From Pseudalkalibacillus salsuginis (lineage in GTDB: Bacteria; Bacillota; Bacilli; Bacillales; Fictibacillaceae): a DNA stretch of 64,000 bases. This document shows positions 16,745 to 26,826 of the stretch, piece after piece. The stretch's first letter is position 1, and each line of letters starts with the position of its first letter. The notes under the pieces are model-generated. The model was not told the origin of the DNA, made no database searches, and was given only the letters and a program-made list of their open reading frames with translations. The stretch is from NCBI RefSeq assembly GCF_021646685.1, contig NZ_JAKJHW010000006.1, forward strand, positions 62,001 to 126,000, written 5' to 3'. The translations under genes were made by a program, and so were the position numbers.

Positions 16745-17985
16745 GTATGGATGTGAACACGCTATGGAGGGAACGTGCCAGCAGCTTCTGGAACATGGCG
16801 ATACGCTATCTTAGATATATCGGAAACAGCGGCTTCCTGTTCTCTGTGTATGTTGGAATCATCCTGGGAAGCTATTACTACGGTCAGGTGTTGAAGGTTC
16901 TGCCGGAAGCTTTTCCTGCTGCAGAATTTGTGACAGTCCTGGTTTTTCTCTTTGTCAGCAGAGGGAAGATCCGTACCTTCCTGAAGGTTCCGGATGCTAA
17001 TTTTCTGCTTCCGATTGAAGAACGTTTCAAGCCTTATCTGCAAAAATCACTGTTATACAGTTTTGTGATGCAAGCCTTTAATGTCCTCGTGTTGATGCTT
17101 GTATTAGGCCCTTTCTACTTCAACCGGATCGATTCAGATCGGACAGTTTATTTTTCAAGCTTGTTACTGATTCTGATTTTAACCGGATGGAATATGTTTT
17201 CGAAGTGGGAGGAATTACGTGTTCCGGAAGGAACGAAACGAAAATTGCTGCCAGTGATCCGGATGGTGATGCTGCTTCTCACTTTATATGCATTATTTAA
17301 AGAAGTCTGGTTGGTTACGGCTGTCCTTTTCTTTGTATTGAGCCTCCTTTATATGGGTGTGTATCGGCCGCTTTCCCAAAAGCATACCCTTAAGTGGGAG
17401 CGTCTGATTGAACTTGAAGGAAATGCGCTCATGCTGTTTTATCGAGTTGCGAACATGTTTGTAGATGTTCCGGAAATCAGCCGCAAGGTACGTAAGCGGA
17501 CATGGGCCGCCCCGCTATTAAAAATGTTGAGTGGAAAAAAGGAAAGAGTATATGGCTACATGTATACGAGAGCATTCATCCGGTCCAATGACTACTTCGG
17601 TATTTATGTGCGGCTCACTTTGATCGGGATTTTATTGATACTCGTTTTGCCTTCAGGGTTCTTGCTCTGGGCAGTCAATCTGTTGATGCTTTACATGACG
17701 GCGATCCAGTTGACAACATTATGGCCGCACTTTGACATGAAAGTCTGGGTCGATCTCTACCCGGTCTCAAAGAGAGAGCGTTATGATACATTCCAGCGCT
17801 TGCTTTTCAAGATCATGCTCTCACAAGTCAGCTTGTTTTCCATAAGCAGCTTTCTGAATCATTTTTCCATCATTGATACGGTGATTATCTTGATTTCGGG
17901 TTTAGCGTTGATTTTCGTTTTTACGAGAGTCCTTCTTTTCAAACAGCTCAATAAACGATTCATCCTAACCGAAGTGGGGCGTTAG
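16741..17985 (+). CDS. ecsB: ABC transporter permease EcsB
   Basis: 414 residues with about nine hydrophobic segments, the membrane partner of EcsA. The ATG overlaps the ecsA stop (ATGA), so the two are translationally coupled. Length and position match EcsB. Confidence 0.93.
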   Translation: MSMDVNTLWRERASSFWNMAIRYLRYIGNSGFLFSVYVGIILGSYYYGQVLKVLPEAFPAAEFVTVLVFLFVSRGKIRTFLKVPDANFLLPIEERFKPYLQKSLLYSFVMQAFNVLVLMLVLGPFYFNRIDSDRTVYFSSLLLILILTGWNMFSKWEELRVPEGTKRKLLPVIRMVMLLLTLYALFKEVWLVTAVLFFVLSLLYMGVYRPLSQKHTLKWERLIELEGNALMLFYRVANMFVDVPEISRKVRKRTWAAPLLKMLSGKKERVYGYMYTRAFIRSNDYFGIYVRLTLIGILLILVLPSGFLLWAVNLLMLYMTAIQLTTLWPHFDMKVWVDLYPVSKRERYDTFQRLLFKIMLSQVSLFSISSFLNHFSIIDTVIILISGLALIFVFTRVLLFKQLNKRFILTEVGR

Positions 17986-18002
17986 CAGGGAGGCTTTTCA
18001 AA

Positions 18003-18740
18003 GTGAATATAGAAAAGGACATTGAGAAGGAGTTAAGAGAATGGGAAAGGAAGATATTGAAACGCTCGCCACTGTATAAAAGAGCAGCAAAAAGAGTTCA
18101 AGGACAAATCAATCGAAGGATTCCTGAAAAAGTCCATACTGCGGTGACGAACGCCATCCGAAACATGGTGAAAGCGACGTTGTTCAGCAATGAATATACG
18201 ACAAAAAAACCGGCAGTTGCCGGGAAGAAGCTTGAGGAACGTGATGAACTGCTCCTCGAACGGAAAAAAGCCTATAAGAAAACCGCAATGGTGGAAGGGG
18301 CAGGGACCGGTGCAGGTGGAATACTGCTTGGATTAGCTGACTTTCCATTGCTTTTAGGGATTAAAATGAGGTTCCTGTTCGAGGCTGCACGGATCTACGG
18401 ATTCGATACGCGGGACCATCAGGAGCGGATTTTCCTGCTGCATGTGTTTTTATTGGCCTTTTCAAGTGATGAAGTGCGCCGTGAAACCTATTTAGCGATT
18501 AAAAATTGGGAAGAGACGAAGCATAAGTGGCCTTCCAAGGAGACCATGAATGACGATTATGACTGGAAAACCTTCCAAATCACATACCGGGACCACATCG
18601 ATCTCGTGAAGCTGCTGCAGATGGTACCAGGGTTCGGTGCGATCGTCGGAGCCTATGCCAACTACAATTTGCTCGACCAGCTCGGTGATACAGCCATGAA
18701 CTGCTATCGATTGAGGTTTTTACAGGAAAAAAAGGGGTGA
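18003..18740 (+). CDS. ecsC: EcsC family protein
   Basis: 245 residues from a GTG at 18003, with GGAGG 9 bases upstream. Basic helical start, then a Gly/Ala-rich segment (VEGAGTGAGGILLGLADFP, about 96-115) typical of the EcsC family. Third gene of the ecs operon, 17 bp after ecsB; its biochemical role is unknown. Confidence 0.9.
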   Translation: MNIEKDIEKELREWERKILKRSPLYKRAAKRVQGQINRRIPEKVHTAVTNAIRNMVKATLFSNEYTTKKPAVAGKKLEERDELLLERKKAYKKTAMVEGAGTGAGGILLGLADFPLLLGIKMRFLFEAARIYGFDTRDHQERIFLLHVFLLAFSSDEVRRETYLAIKNWEETKHKWPSKETMNDDYDWKTFQITYRDHIDLVKLLQMVPGFGAIVGAYANYNLLDQLGDTAMNCYRLRFLQEKKG

Positions 18741-18815
18741 AGGCGCATTTTTCGCACGGACATTCAATCTATTTAGGTATGATGGGGCTGGTTGTGATTG
18801 ATTTTCAAATTTAAA

Positions 18816-18842
18816 AGGACACTGCCTCAAAGGCAATGTCCT
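18816..18842. terminator. Bidirectional terminator between ecsC and the ferritin-like gene
   Basis: AGGACACTGCCT pairs with AGGCAATGTCCT (one mismatch, 3-base loop). On the minus strand it is followed by TTTTAAATTT. Confidence 0.7.
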
Positions 18843-18856
18843 GAATAAGTTCAACT

Positions 18857-19291
18857 TTAAGAAAGTCGTGGATCGCTTAAAAGCCGGTCCATTTCTTCCA
18901 TATGGTGTGTTTCATCTGAGATCAAGTCTTCAAGCTTGACGACAAGTTCTGTCATGTTTAAGTTAGCCGCTTGTTTTTTACGTTTTTCATAGCGATCGAT
19001 CGTCGCTTTTTCAGCTCTACGTGCTTCTTTCAACATTTCATGAACATCAGCCAATTGTTTTACTTCAGCCGGCTTTGTTGTCGGCGTTCCTCCTAGTACA
19101 CTGATCTTTTCAGAAAGGTACATAGCATGTTCTTGCTCATCTGATATTTCACCTTCAAAAAAAGGTTTCAAGACCTGCCGATACATTCCGGAAACGACAG
19201 CAGCATTATATGTGTACATAATCACTGCCGCATATTCGTTTGCCAGATCCTCATTTAGTCCATCGATTAGTTCTTGTAGTTCTTTATCCAT
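18857..19291 (-). CDS. Ferritin-like / Dps-type protein
   Basis: 144 residues, all-helical. Metal-ligand-like residues occur in the ferritin order: Glu in LANEYAAVIMYTYNA (about 19), Glu/His in EISDEQEHAMYL (about 50-56), and DETHHMEEM near the end (about 127-135). It is likely a four-helix di-iron protein for iron storage or oxidative defence. Exact subfamily unclear. AAAGGATG lies before the ATG at 19291. Confidence 0.78.
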   Translation of the reverse strand: MDKELQELIDGLNEDLANEYAAVIMYTYNAAVVSGMYRQVLKPFFEGEISDEQEHAMYLSEKISVLGGTPTTKPAEVKQLADVHEMLKEARRAEKATIDRYEKRKKQAANLNMTELVVKLEDLISDETHHMEEMDRLLSDPRLS

Positions 19292-19461
19292 TAGTTGATC
19301 ATCCTTTCTAAAAAATAATTCAACTTTCCTTATCCATTACGAATATAATGTACCCTTTACCCCGTAATATTAAACTTGTTTTCAAAATTGTGGAATGTTT
19401 AAATAAGGTATTTTCGGGAATTAGAACACTGTCAATGATTTGGAAAGGTTGTGAATACGAA

Positions 19462-19989
19462 ATGAGTAAAATTGCAGTATTAATGACCGATATGTTTGAG
19501 GATGTCGAGTATACTGACCCGGCTCAAGCATTTATTGATGAAGGACATGAACTGACGATCATCAGCACAGAGAAAAAAGAAGTGGAAGGTAAGCAGGGAG
19601 ACGTTTCAATTCAAGTCGACGAAACGATCGATAAAGTGAGCCCAGAAGATTTCGATGCTCTTTTCATACCAGGAGGTTTCTCTCCCGATATATTGAGGGG
19701 TGATGATCGTATTGTCGAATTCGCCGGAAAGATGGTTTATCTGCAGAAGCCTGTGTTTGCCATCTGTCACGGTCCTCAAATCCTGATCACGGCAAATGTA
19801 TTGAATGGACGCAGTGTGACTGGCTTCAAATCCATCCAGTTGGATCTTCAGCATGCAGGAGCCAATGTTTTTGATGAACCGGTGGTCGTTTGCGGCAATC
19901 TGGTAACTAGCAGGCAGCCTGATGATATTCCTCAATTTATCGAGCAATCCAAAAAAGTGTTGAATCAGGGAGTGAAAGCCCATGTCTGA
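19462..19989 (+). CDS. DJ-1/PfpI family protein
   Basis: 175 residues from the ATG at 19462 (MSKIAVLMTDMFEDVEY). The nucleophile elbow AICHGPQIL holds the conserved Cys at about 104, with an upstream Glu (FED) typical of the family. Relatives include the general stress protein YfkM and the PfpI/Hsp31 group, linked to repair of glycated macromolecules or stress. The frame is open to 19348, but homology starts here. The ribosome site is weak (AAAGG, 13 bases away). Overlaps the next gene by 8 bp. Confidence 0.85.
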   Translation: MSKIAVLMTDMFEDVEYTDPAQAFIDEGHELTIISTEKKEVEGKQGDVSIQVDETIDKVSPEDFDALFIPGGFSPDILRGDDRIVEFAGKMVYLQKPVFAICHGPQILITANVLNGRSVTGFKSIQLDLQHAGANVFDEPVVVCGNLVTSRQPDDIPQFIEQSKKVLNQGVKAHV

Positions 19990-20317
19990 ACGAAATCATA
20001 TGGTCGATAAAAGTGAAAATCTGCATGAAAGTGAAGTGCGCTCCACAGTGGATCGTATTCCTGAGGAAGACCGCGAACACATTTTACAAAACTTCGATGT
20101 CTTCAAAGAATATCTCGGTAAACGTGTCCGAGTCGGGGAAAAGCTTGGAATGTCGGAGGAACAGTTAGCGAAGACAGCTGAAAAAGTCGCCGATTATCTA
20201 GCTGAAAACGAAGAGCCGAGAAACAGGGAGGAGAAGTTGCTCAAAGAGTTATGGAGCGTAGGAGATAAAGAGCAGCAACATATGCTGGCCCACATGCTTG
20301 TAAGGATGGTTGAATAA
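19982..20317 (+). CDS. DUF3243 family protein (YmfJ-like)
   Basis: 111 residues. The segment NFDVFKEYLGKRVRVGEK, then ADYLAENEEPRNREEKLL and KELWSVGDKEQQHMLA match DUF3243 (YmfJ). Small, charged, cytosolic, unknown function. Its ATG lies 8 bp inside the DJ-1/PfpI gene, so the two are coupled. Confidence 0.78.
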   Translation: MSERNHMVDKSENLHESEVRSTVDRIPEEDREHILQNFDVFKEYLGKRVRVGEKLGMSEEQLAKTAEKVADYLAENEEPRNREEKLLKELWSVGDKEQQHMLAHMLVRMVE

Positions 20318-20330
20318 TAATAGCACCAAA

Positions 20331-20356
20331 AAAAGGCAGCCTTGAGGCTGTCTTTT
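20331..20356. terminator. Bidirectional terminator
   Basis: AAAAGGCAGCC pairs with GGCTGTCTTTT (one G-U). On the minus strand it is followed by T7, so it also ends the lipid kinase gene. Confidence 0.85.
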
Positions 20357-20364
20357 GTTAATGG

Positions 20365-21270
20365 TCACAGTGGATCCAGAGGGAATTCGCCTACTGCCAT
20401 GTTTATATGGCGAGGCAGAATGGTGATCGTGGAAGGCGTCGTGAATTCGCGTTCCCCATCACAATCGATGGTTTGTGACGGGGCTGTTTCAATCGAAAGA
20501 CGATCCGTTTGGAAATAAAGAATTTCCTCACTGTTCGGAACCTCATTCATAACTCTGGCCCTCACCATATCGAAAAAAGTTTGGAAACGGTTCGACTCGA
20601 CGATCATAACCTCAAGCTTCCCGTCTTCAATATCGGAATCGGGAAAGAAGGCTCGGATTCCGCCGGTAAATGGACCATTGCCGACAAGGACCATGGCTGC
20701 TTCACCTTCATAGCCGCATTGATCGGATTCGAGCTTTAAATGAAACGTTTTCTCGTGGCTGATTGTTTGGAGTGCGCTCAAATAATAAGAAAGCCGTCCG
20801 AAATTTTCTTTAACTTTAGGGTTGATGTTAGTTGATACCTCTGTAATGAGCCCGATTCCCCAAAAGTTCAAGAAGTATTGATGGTTGCACTTGCCGACAT
20901 CGATCGCCCTGAATCGTTGCATGCATATTTGTTCTGCTGCATTCAGAGGGTCCTGGGACAAACCAATCGCTCTGGAAAAATCATTACAGGTCCCTCCGGG
21001 TATGATCCCGAAAGCGGGACGCTGTTCAAGGGGGCTCATGGCATTGATGAGTTCATAAATCGTCCCATCTCCGCCTGCACCGACGATCAAGTCTGCATGC
21101 TTCCCTTGTGTGTTTATGTACTTATCAGCATCTCCGGTTTCTTTTGTATAAAATACATCGACAGTCGGAAAGTGGTGTTCAAGCCTTGTGATGATCTGTT
21201 CAATCTGTTCATGCAGGCGTTCATTTCCGGCTTTCGGATTTACAATCAGGTCCACTCGATCGATTTTCAA
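20365..21270 (-). CDS. Diacylglycerol/lipid kinase (YegS/BmrU family)
   Basis: 301 residues. It begins IVNPKAGNE and holds the catalytic loop VGAGGDGTIYELINAM and GIIPGGTCNDFSRAIGL, the hallmarks of DagK-type lipid kinases (DgkB, YegS, BmrU). It probably phosphorylates diacylglycerol or a related lipid at the membrane. The start is TTG at 21270, with AGGAAAGGGG 8 bases upstream. Confidence 0.88.
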   Translation of the reverse strand: MKIDRVDLIVNPKAGNERLHEQIEQIITRLEHHFPTVDVFYTKETGDADKYINTQGKHADLIVGAGGDGTIYELINAMSPLEQRPAFGIIPGGTCNDFSRAIGLSQDPLNAAEQICMQRFRAIDVGKCNHQYFLNFWGIGLITEVSTNINPKVKENFGRLSYYLSALQTISHEKTFHLKLESDQCGYEGEAAMVLVGNGPFTGGIRAFFPDSDIEDGKLEVMIVESNRFQTFFDMVRARVMNEVPNSEEILYFQTDRLSIETAPSQTIDCDGEREFTTPSTITILPRHINMAVGEFPLDPL

Positions 21271-21308
21271 GGGTCAAACCCCTTTCCTGACAGGTTTTAA
21301 AGCTAAAT

Positions 21309-21332
21309 AAAAAGGGGTTGTAGATCAACCCC
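21309..21332 (-). terminator. Terminator after hmoB
   Basis: GGGGTTG and CAACCCC form a 7-bp stem, followed on the minus strand by T5. Confidence 0.8.
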
Positions 21333-21336
21333 CTCA

Positions 21337-21846
21337 CTACGATGATTCTACCATTCTAAAAGATGTAAGGTATGGTTTTCCAGTAAACACGCTTTGTGGG
21401 AGGGCCTCATTCGTATCCCGATTCTTATGGGCCTTTTCATATGAAGAAGATTGTCTCCATGCCTCGAAATCGCTTTCGGTTTCCCACATGCTGGATACGA
21501 TATAGGTTTCAGAATCTTTTGGTCTTAAAATCACGAGACCAGCACATCCTGGTTCATTTTCTACCAGTCCAGCCCTCTGTTTGAAACGATCCTCGAATAA
21601 TGGACGTCCTTCGGAAGAAACCGGTATATTGTTGAAGACGATGAACTTTGACCCTTCAAAACTGCCTGCTTCTTCAATCGCTTCGTAAGATTTAGGGTAT
21701 TCAAACACGCTATCCCCCTTCGTTTTATGTATAAGAACTGCATCTTCAGCACTTTCTAGTAGATAGAAACTACCTTGTTCATCCCGGAATTTTTCCAAAA
21801 GGGATTGCAAATAGTCAGCTGTTCCATAGGCGATATGATAATTCAT
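21337..21846 (-). CDS. hmoB: Heme-degrading monooxygenase HmoB-like
   Basis: 169 residues. The C-terminal half is an antibiotic-biosynthesis-monooxygenase (ABM) domain (FIVFNNIPVSSEGRPLFEDR; YIVSSMWETESDFEAWRQS). The N-terminal extension (MNYHIAYGTADYLQSLL) matches HmoB (YhgC). HmoB opens the haem ring to release iron. In B. subtilis the gene lies next to pbpF and hemEHY, as here. Confidence 0.82.
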   Translation of the reverse strand: MNYHIAYGTADYLQSLLEKFRDEQGSFYLLESAEDAVLIHKTKGDSVFEYPKSYEAIEEAGSFEGSKFIVFNNIPVSSEGRPLFEDRFKQRAGLVENEPGCAGLVILRPKDSETYIVSSMWETESDFEAWRQSSSYEKAHKNRDTNEALPQSVFTGKPYLTSFRMVESS

Positions 21847-22014
21847 CTATTCATCTTCCTTTCTAATACGGTTTTAGTATACACAAAAAGAGATTTATTC
21901 ATGATTTACCCTTACATGTGAAATACTAAACGAAACAAAACGATGGAAATACGCGTAAATATTGAGTAAAGTGGTAAAAGTATCTTATCTACCCCTTTAA
22001 GGAGTTGATGCGTT

Positions 22015-24150
22015 GTGTGGAAAAAAGCAACGCGCATATCGCTTTGGGCAATGGCTGTCATCCTTTGTTCCTTGCTCGTTTATGTGGCGATTGTGTTTGC
22101 CGGAAACTATGTGATTGATGAAAAAGACCTTGTGATGAGTTCGGCATCTACCCTCGTCGATGAGGATGGACAAACGATCACGAAACTTTACGCCCAAAAT
22201 CGGGAGCTTGTCAAGATTGAAGATGTTCCTAAGCATGTTCAGGAAGCGTTCATTGCAGTGGAGGATCGACGTTTTTATGACCATCCTGGAATTGATATTC
22301 AAGCGATCAGCCGTGCATTGTATAAGGATGTTTTATCAGGAAGCAAGGTTGAAGGTGGGAGCACGATCACCCAGCAGCTGGCAAAGAACATCTTTTTATC
22401 CCATGAAAAAACCCTATTGAGGAAAACGAAAGAAGCGACGATCGCCATCAACCTGGAGCGTAAATATACGAAAAAGAAAATTCTTGAAATGTATTTGAAT
22501 CAAATCTACTTTGGTCATGGCGCATACGGTATTCAAGCAGCTTCAAAGCTTTTTTTCAATAAGGACGTAAGTGAATTGACCCTCGAAGAAGGAGCGTTGT
22601 TAGCGGGACTTCCTAAAGCACCGAATGGATATTCGCCGATTGCTAATCCCAAGAAAAGCAAAGGAAGAAGGGACACAGTACTTTCCCTTATGGAGAGACT
22701 GGATTATATTAGTGCAGAAGAAGCGGTCAGGGCGCAAGGGAAAACGGTTGCCCTTGATGTATCACGTATGGAGAAAGATCCGGCATATTTGACCTATATC
22801 GATATGGTTTTGAATGAAGTGAAAGAAAAATATGCGTTATCAACGATGGAAGTATTGAAAGGCGGCTATAAGATCGTCGTGCCGATGAGCCCTGAAGCAC
22901 AGCAGGCTTCCTATAAAGTGATGCAGAATGATCAATATTTCAGAGGGTCCGATTTGAATGAATCCCCACAAGGTGCATTTGTGCTTATGGATTCACATTC
23001 GGGGGGTGTCATGGCTGTCCAGGGAGGCCGTGATTATGTCGCGCAAGGCTTCAATCGTGTGAATGCTAAACGTCAACCTGGCTCTACGTTCAAACCGTTA
23101 GCAGTCTATGGGCCTGCTATGGAATCGAATGATTGGAAACCGTATTCTCTTTTGAAAGATGAACGATTGACATATAACGGCTATGAACCTGAAAACTATA
23201 ACGAAAAATACCAGGGGAAAGTCTCGATGTATAAGGCGATTGAAGACTCCCTAAATGCTCCTGCTGTCTGGTTATTGAATGAGATGGGTGTGTCTAAGTC
23301 ATTGAAATACATCCAGGAGTTAGGGATGGATGTAGAAGAGCGTAAACTAGGAATAGCATTAGGGGGCTTAGATGAAGGGGTTACTCCATTACAAATCACA
23401 AGAGGTTTTTCAGCCTTTGCAAATCATGGGGAGATGGTAGAGCCATTTTTTGTCAAGGAGATCTATGATCGGGATGGTAAATTGGTCGGAAAAGCTGAAG
23501 TAGAGAAGAAAAAGGTCTTTTCAAAACAAAATGCATGGTTCATGACCAAAATGTTAGAGGCAGTCATAAGAGAAGGGACCGGGAAAAGGGGTCATGTCAA
23601 TACAGCATTGGCAGGAAAAACAGGAACCACAACCTTTGAAGAAATTGAGGGAGGAAACAAGGATCTCTGGTTTGCCGGATACACCCCTGATGCTGTGGGT
23701 GCGGTATGGATAGGATATGACCGGACGACGAAAGATCGCTACATGACAGGGAATAGTTCAGATGCGACATTGATGTTCAAAAACATCATCAATGAAATTC
23801 CTGACCAGAAAAACCTGACTTTTCAAAAGCCAAAAGATGTAAAAGATCTTGAACCGCCGATCGAAATGATCGAGGTGGATGACCTCAGCGCCCAATACGC
23901 TTTCGGACGCTTCGGAGTGCCTGGGATTCAATTGAACTGGACACCATCTGAAGATGAGCGGCTTAAGTATAAAATCTATATGAAGACAGAGGATGGAGCT
24001 GAGAAGATTGCAACCGTTGAAGGTAAAGGAACCTACACAGTAGTATCGGCGAAATTATTTTCCTTTCCAGACTTCTTCATCATTCCTTACGACCCGCTTA
24101 CTAAACAAGACGGGGAACCGTCAAACACCATCTCATCCTCACTCTTTTAG
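22015..24150 (+). CDS. pbpF: Class A penicillin-binding protein PbpF
   Basis: 711 residues, close to B. subtilis PbpF (714). One N-terminal membrane helix, then a GT51 glycosyltransferase domain with VEDRRFYDHPGIDIQA (about 82-97) and GGSTITQQLAKN (about 115-126). The transpeptidase domain has SxxK (RQPGSTFKP), SxN (EDSLNAP) and KTGTT. It makes and cross-links peptidoglycan and is expressed in the forespore in B. subtilis. Start GTG at 22015, AAGGAG 10 bases upstream. Confidence 0.94.
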   Translation: MWKKATRISLWAMAVILCSLLVYVAIVFAGNYVIDEKDLVMSSASTLVDEDGQTITKLYAQNRELVKIEDVPKHVQEAFIAVEDRRFYDHPGIDIQAISRALYKDVLSGSKVEGGSTITQQLAKNIFLSHEKTLLRKTKEATIAINLERKYTKKKILEMYLNQIYFGHGAYGIQAASKLFFNKDVSELTLEEGALLAGLPKAPNGYSPIANPKKSKGRRDTVLSLMERLDYISAEEAVRAQGKTVALDVSRMEKDPAYLTYIDMVLNEVKEKYALSTMEVLKGGYKIVVPMSPEAQQASYKVMQNDQYFRGSDLNESPQGAFVLMDSHSGGVMAVQGGRDYVAQGFNRVNAKRQPGSTFKPLAVYGPAMESNDWKPYSLLKDERLTYNGYEPENYNEKYQGKVSMYKAIEDSLNAPAVWLLNEMGVSKSLKYIQELGMDVEERKLGIALGGLDEGVTPLQITRGFSAFANHGEMVEPFFVKEIYDRDGKLVGKAEVEKKKVFSKQNAWFMTKMLEAVIREGTGKRGHVNTALAGKTGTTTFEEIEGGNKDLWFAGYTPDAVGAVWIGYDRTTKDRYMTGNSSDATLMFKNIINEIPDQKNLTFQKPKDVKDLEPPIEMIEVDDLSAQYAFGRFGVPGIQLNWTPSEDERLKYKIYMKTEDGAEKIATVEGKGTYTVVSAKLFSFPDFFIIPYDPLTKQDGEPSNTISSSLF

Positions 24151-24198
24151 ACAAAGGCTTCACCGATGCAGAACGGTGAAGCCTTTGTTGGGTAAGAG

Positions 24199-24246
24199 CC
24201 ACATTGATTGTGTACCACATTGATTGTGTACCACATTGATTGTGTA
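24199..24246. repeat. Three 16-bp tandem repeats
   Basis: CCACATTGATTGTGTA occurs three times head to tail, then a partial fourth copy leads into the 48-bp array. Confidence 0.85.
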
Positions 24247-24255
24247 CCACATTGT

Positions 24256-24463
24256 GTGTACCAGGCACCAAACCAAAGCCCTTCTCCCCCAAGGATTTTC
24301 AGATGGTGCCAGGCACCGAACCAAAGCCCTTCTCCCCCAAGGGTTTTCAGATGGTGCCAGGCACCGAACCAAAGCCCTTCTCCCCCAAGGGTTTTCAAAT
24401 GGTGCCAGGCACCGAACCAAAGCCCTTCTCCCCCAAGGATTTTCAGATGGTGCCTGGTACACA
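24256..24463. repeat. 48-bp tandem array bounded by inverted repeats
   Basis: Four 48-bp units start at 24258, 24306, 24354 and 24402, each starting GTGCCAGGCACC (GTACCAGGCACC in unit 1). The array opens with GTGTACCAGGCACC and closes with the reverse complement, GGTGCCTGGTACAC. Since 48 is a multiple of 3, open frames arise in several phases, but they are not genes. The termini match the REP-like elements at 43.5, 56.3 and 61.1 kb. Confidence 0.9.
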
Positions 24464-24557
24464 TTCTGGCATACTTTCAAAACTTAGGATAAAAGTTTGC
24501 GTGTGTTTGGACGATACAAGAGTAAGACAGTTATTTTTACTTCCAGGGGGTTAAGAA

Positions 24558-26576
24558 ATGTTCAAAAAATTACAAAGCAAGCTTATGCTCATAATGGCTC
24601 TTATTTTATCTTTATCTTTATTGTCTATAGCTTTTCTTACCTATGATCGGGTAAGTGATACGATGAAAAATAATGTAGAAGCACAGACACAGGCGAAAGT
24701 GGATCAAATGTCCGACCATATCAGTTTATATTTGAAAAATATTGAACAGACGATGGAACGTTACAGTCAGGATGAAAGGGTCATTTCAGCCCTGAAGTCT
24801 TCGAATGAAGGATCGGAAAATGAAAAAGCTGGCTGGGAGGCCGTCAAACGTGACTTTGACCAATATTTAGGGATGAATGAAAATGTAGCCTATCTTTACA
24901 TAGCAAGTGAAAACAAGAAAATGAAAATCACACCGCATGTCGATCTTCCGGATGATTATGATCCGACCTCAAGACCCTGGTACCAAGTAGCGTCTGAAGA
25001 TGACTCGAAAGTGACCTGGACAGAACCATACGAAGATGCTTCGACAGGGGATTATGTGTTGACCACCGCAAAAATCGTCAAAGATCCTGCATCTGGTGAG
25101 GTTCTTGGTGCGGTCGCCATGGACATGAACCTTTTGAATCTGGCAAATGTCGTTTCAGATACGAAGCTGGAATACGATGGTTATCCGTTTTTGTTCGACC
25201 AATCTGGGCTTGCATTGGTCCATCCGGACTTCAAAGGTGAAAATCATCGTGATAAAAAAGATTATGTGAAAAATATGTATGCATCTGAAAAAGATACTGT
25301 TAATGACAAGGAATCTGATCGTTTTGTCAGCTTCAATACCATTGAATTGACTGGTTGGAAGGTCGGGACTTCGACACCGAACGAGGCGTTGACGAAGGAG
25401 GCTGGATCAATCCGTAATACGATTTTATTCATCGCATTGATCATCATAGTCATATCGATCCTTGTAAGTTATTTTGTTGCAAAAAGTATTACCAGTCCTG
25501 TTCGCAACCTGCGGGATGAACTGAACAAAGTTAAGTCAGGTGACTTGACGGTAAACGTGCAAAACGCCAATAAAGATGAACTAGGGGATTTGACAAGACA
25601 TTTCAACTCTATGGTCGATAAGATGCGTGAATTGATCAAAGCGGTCCAGAATTCTTCTTATAAAGTGACGGAATCTGCTGAAGGATTGAGTGCTGTAGCA
25701 GAAGAGACAATTGCCTCGAATGAAGAAGTGACACGTGCAGTGACTGATATTGCAAAGGGATCATCACAGCAAGCATCTGATGTTGAATCGACTCATCTGC
25801 GTGCAGTGAATTTATCAGATGATATTGAAAAAATCAACAGCCAGGTGAGTTCGATGCTATCCTTATCGAAAAATGCAGATACAGTCAGTAAAAAAGGGAT
25901 GGAGCAGATCAAGACCTTACGCTTGAAGAATGATGAGTCCAATGAGGTGTTGGTTGCAGTTGAGAAGGTCATCAATGATTTGAACAATAAGGTGAAAGAA
26001 GTAGAAGAAGTCATCGCTACGATTACGGAAATCTCTGAAAAAACAAACCTGCTAGCTTTGAATGCTGGAATTGAAGCTGCAAGAGCAGGAGAAAGCGGAA
26101 AAGGCTTTGCTGTGGTTGCAAACGAAGTCAGAAAGCTTGCAGAACAATCTTCCGTCGCTACTGAACGGGTGAAAAGCATCTTGAAAGGGATTGAGAACGA
26201 ATCCAAGCGTGTAGGCATCGAAATGAACCATACGAAAGTCATATCCAATGAGCAAAACAAGGTTGTCGAGGGAACAGAAGAAGCCTTCGTACAATTAGGT
26301 GAATCACTAGGTCAAATGCTTCACTACATTTCCATGATCGGAGATGATGTCACAAATTTGAATGAGCACAAGGAATCCGTCATGGAAGCGATCCAGAATA
26401 TTTCCGCGGTAGCTCAGCAGGCAGCGGCATCATCAGAAGAAGTAAGCGCTTCGACCGATGAACAACAGCGGGCGCTGAATACAGTAGGAGAATCAGCAGA
26501 AGCATTAAATGCTGCGAGTAGTGAACTGATCGAACTAATCAAACAGTTCAAAGTGGATCATGAAAATAATGAATAA
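24558..26576 (+). CDS. Methyl-accepting chemotaxis protein
   Basis: 672 residues. Membrane helices at about 8-28 and 289-310 flank an extracellular dCache-type sensor domain ([11 protein letters not shown], then [11 protein letters not shown]). A HAMP domain and a long coiled-coil signalling domain follow, with the CheA/CheW-binding hairpin [19 protein letters not shown]. The architecture and length match the McpA/McpB/TlpA group. Ligand unknown. The ATG follows CCAGGGGGTTAAG. Confidence 0.93.
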   Translation: MFKKLQSKLMLIMALILSLSLLSIAFLTYDRVSDTMKNNVEAQTQAKVDQMSDHISLYLKNIEQTMERYSQDERVISALKSSNEGSENEKAGWEAVKRDFDQYLGMNENVAYLYIASENKKMKITPHVDLPDDYDPTSRPWYQVASEDDSKVTWTEPYEDASTGDYVLTTAKIVKDPASGEVLGAVAMDMNLLNLANVVSDTKLEYDGYPFLFDQSGLALVHPDFKGENHRDKKDYVKNMYASEKDTVNDKESDRFVSFNTIELTGWKVGTSTPNEALTKEAGSIRNTILFIALIIIVISILVSYFVAKSITSPVRNLRDELNKVKSGDLTVNVQNANKDELGDLTRHFNSMVDKMRELIKAVQNSSYKVTESAEGLSAVAEETIASNEEVTRAVTDIAKGSSQQASDVESTHLRAVNLSDDIEKINSQVSSMLSLSKNADTVSKKGMEQIKTLRLKNDESNEVLVAVEKVINDLNNKVKEVEEVIATITEISEKTNLLALNAGIEAARAGESGKGFAVVANEVRKLAEQSSVATERVKSILKGIENESKRVGIEMNHTKVISNEQNKVVEGTEEAFVQLGESLGQMLHYISMIGDDVTNLNEHKESVMEAIQNISAVAQQAAASSEEVSASTDEQQRALNTVGESAEALNAASSELIELIKQFKVDHENNE

Positions 26577-26591
26577 TAGCTATTAAAAAGC

Positions 26592-26618
26592 GGGGGCTGG
26601 CACACTTTGGTCAGCCCC
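26592..26618 (+). terminator. Terminator-like hairpin after the chemoreceptor gene
   Basis: GGGGCTG pairs with CAGCCCC; the T run is short (TTCATC). Confidence 0.55.
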
Positions 26619-26826
26619 TTCATCATGCCGTGAAAAAAACTGCCAGGTTCCATTTTGGAGTTCACACTGCACAATTCAGCCATAAAACACAAATGGCTAT
26701 TTTCTTCTCACTGCATTAGTGATGATTTCAATAGCATTATTCATTACTATCTTTGCACCATTTATAACAAAATATGACGCTCTATAAAACTTCGTAATGA
26801 CTAATTTACTCCGTTAAAGGGGGGAA

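Noticed and set aside
24258-24449. Possible CRISPR array
   Set aside because: Units are direct copies over their full length with no unique spacers, and no cas genes are nearby. The same holds for the 52-bp array at 47305.
24147-24554. Six overlapping open frames of about 90-105 codons on both strands
   Set aside because: They come from the 48-bp and 16-bp tandem repeats; unit length 48 keeps frames open. No ribosome sites or protein-like composition.
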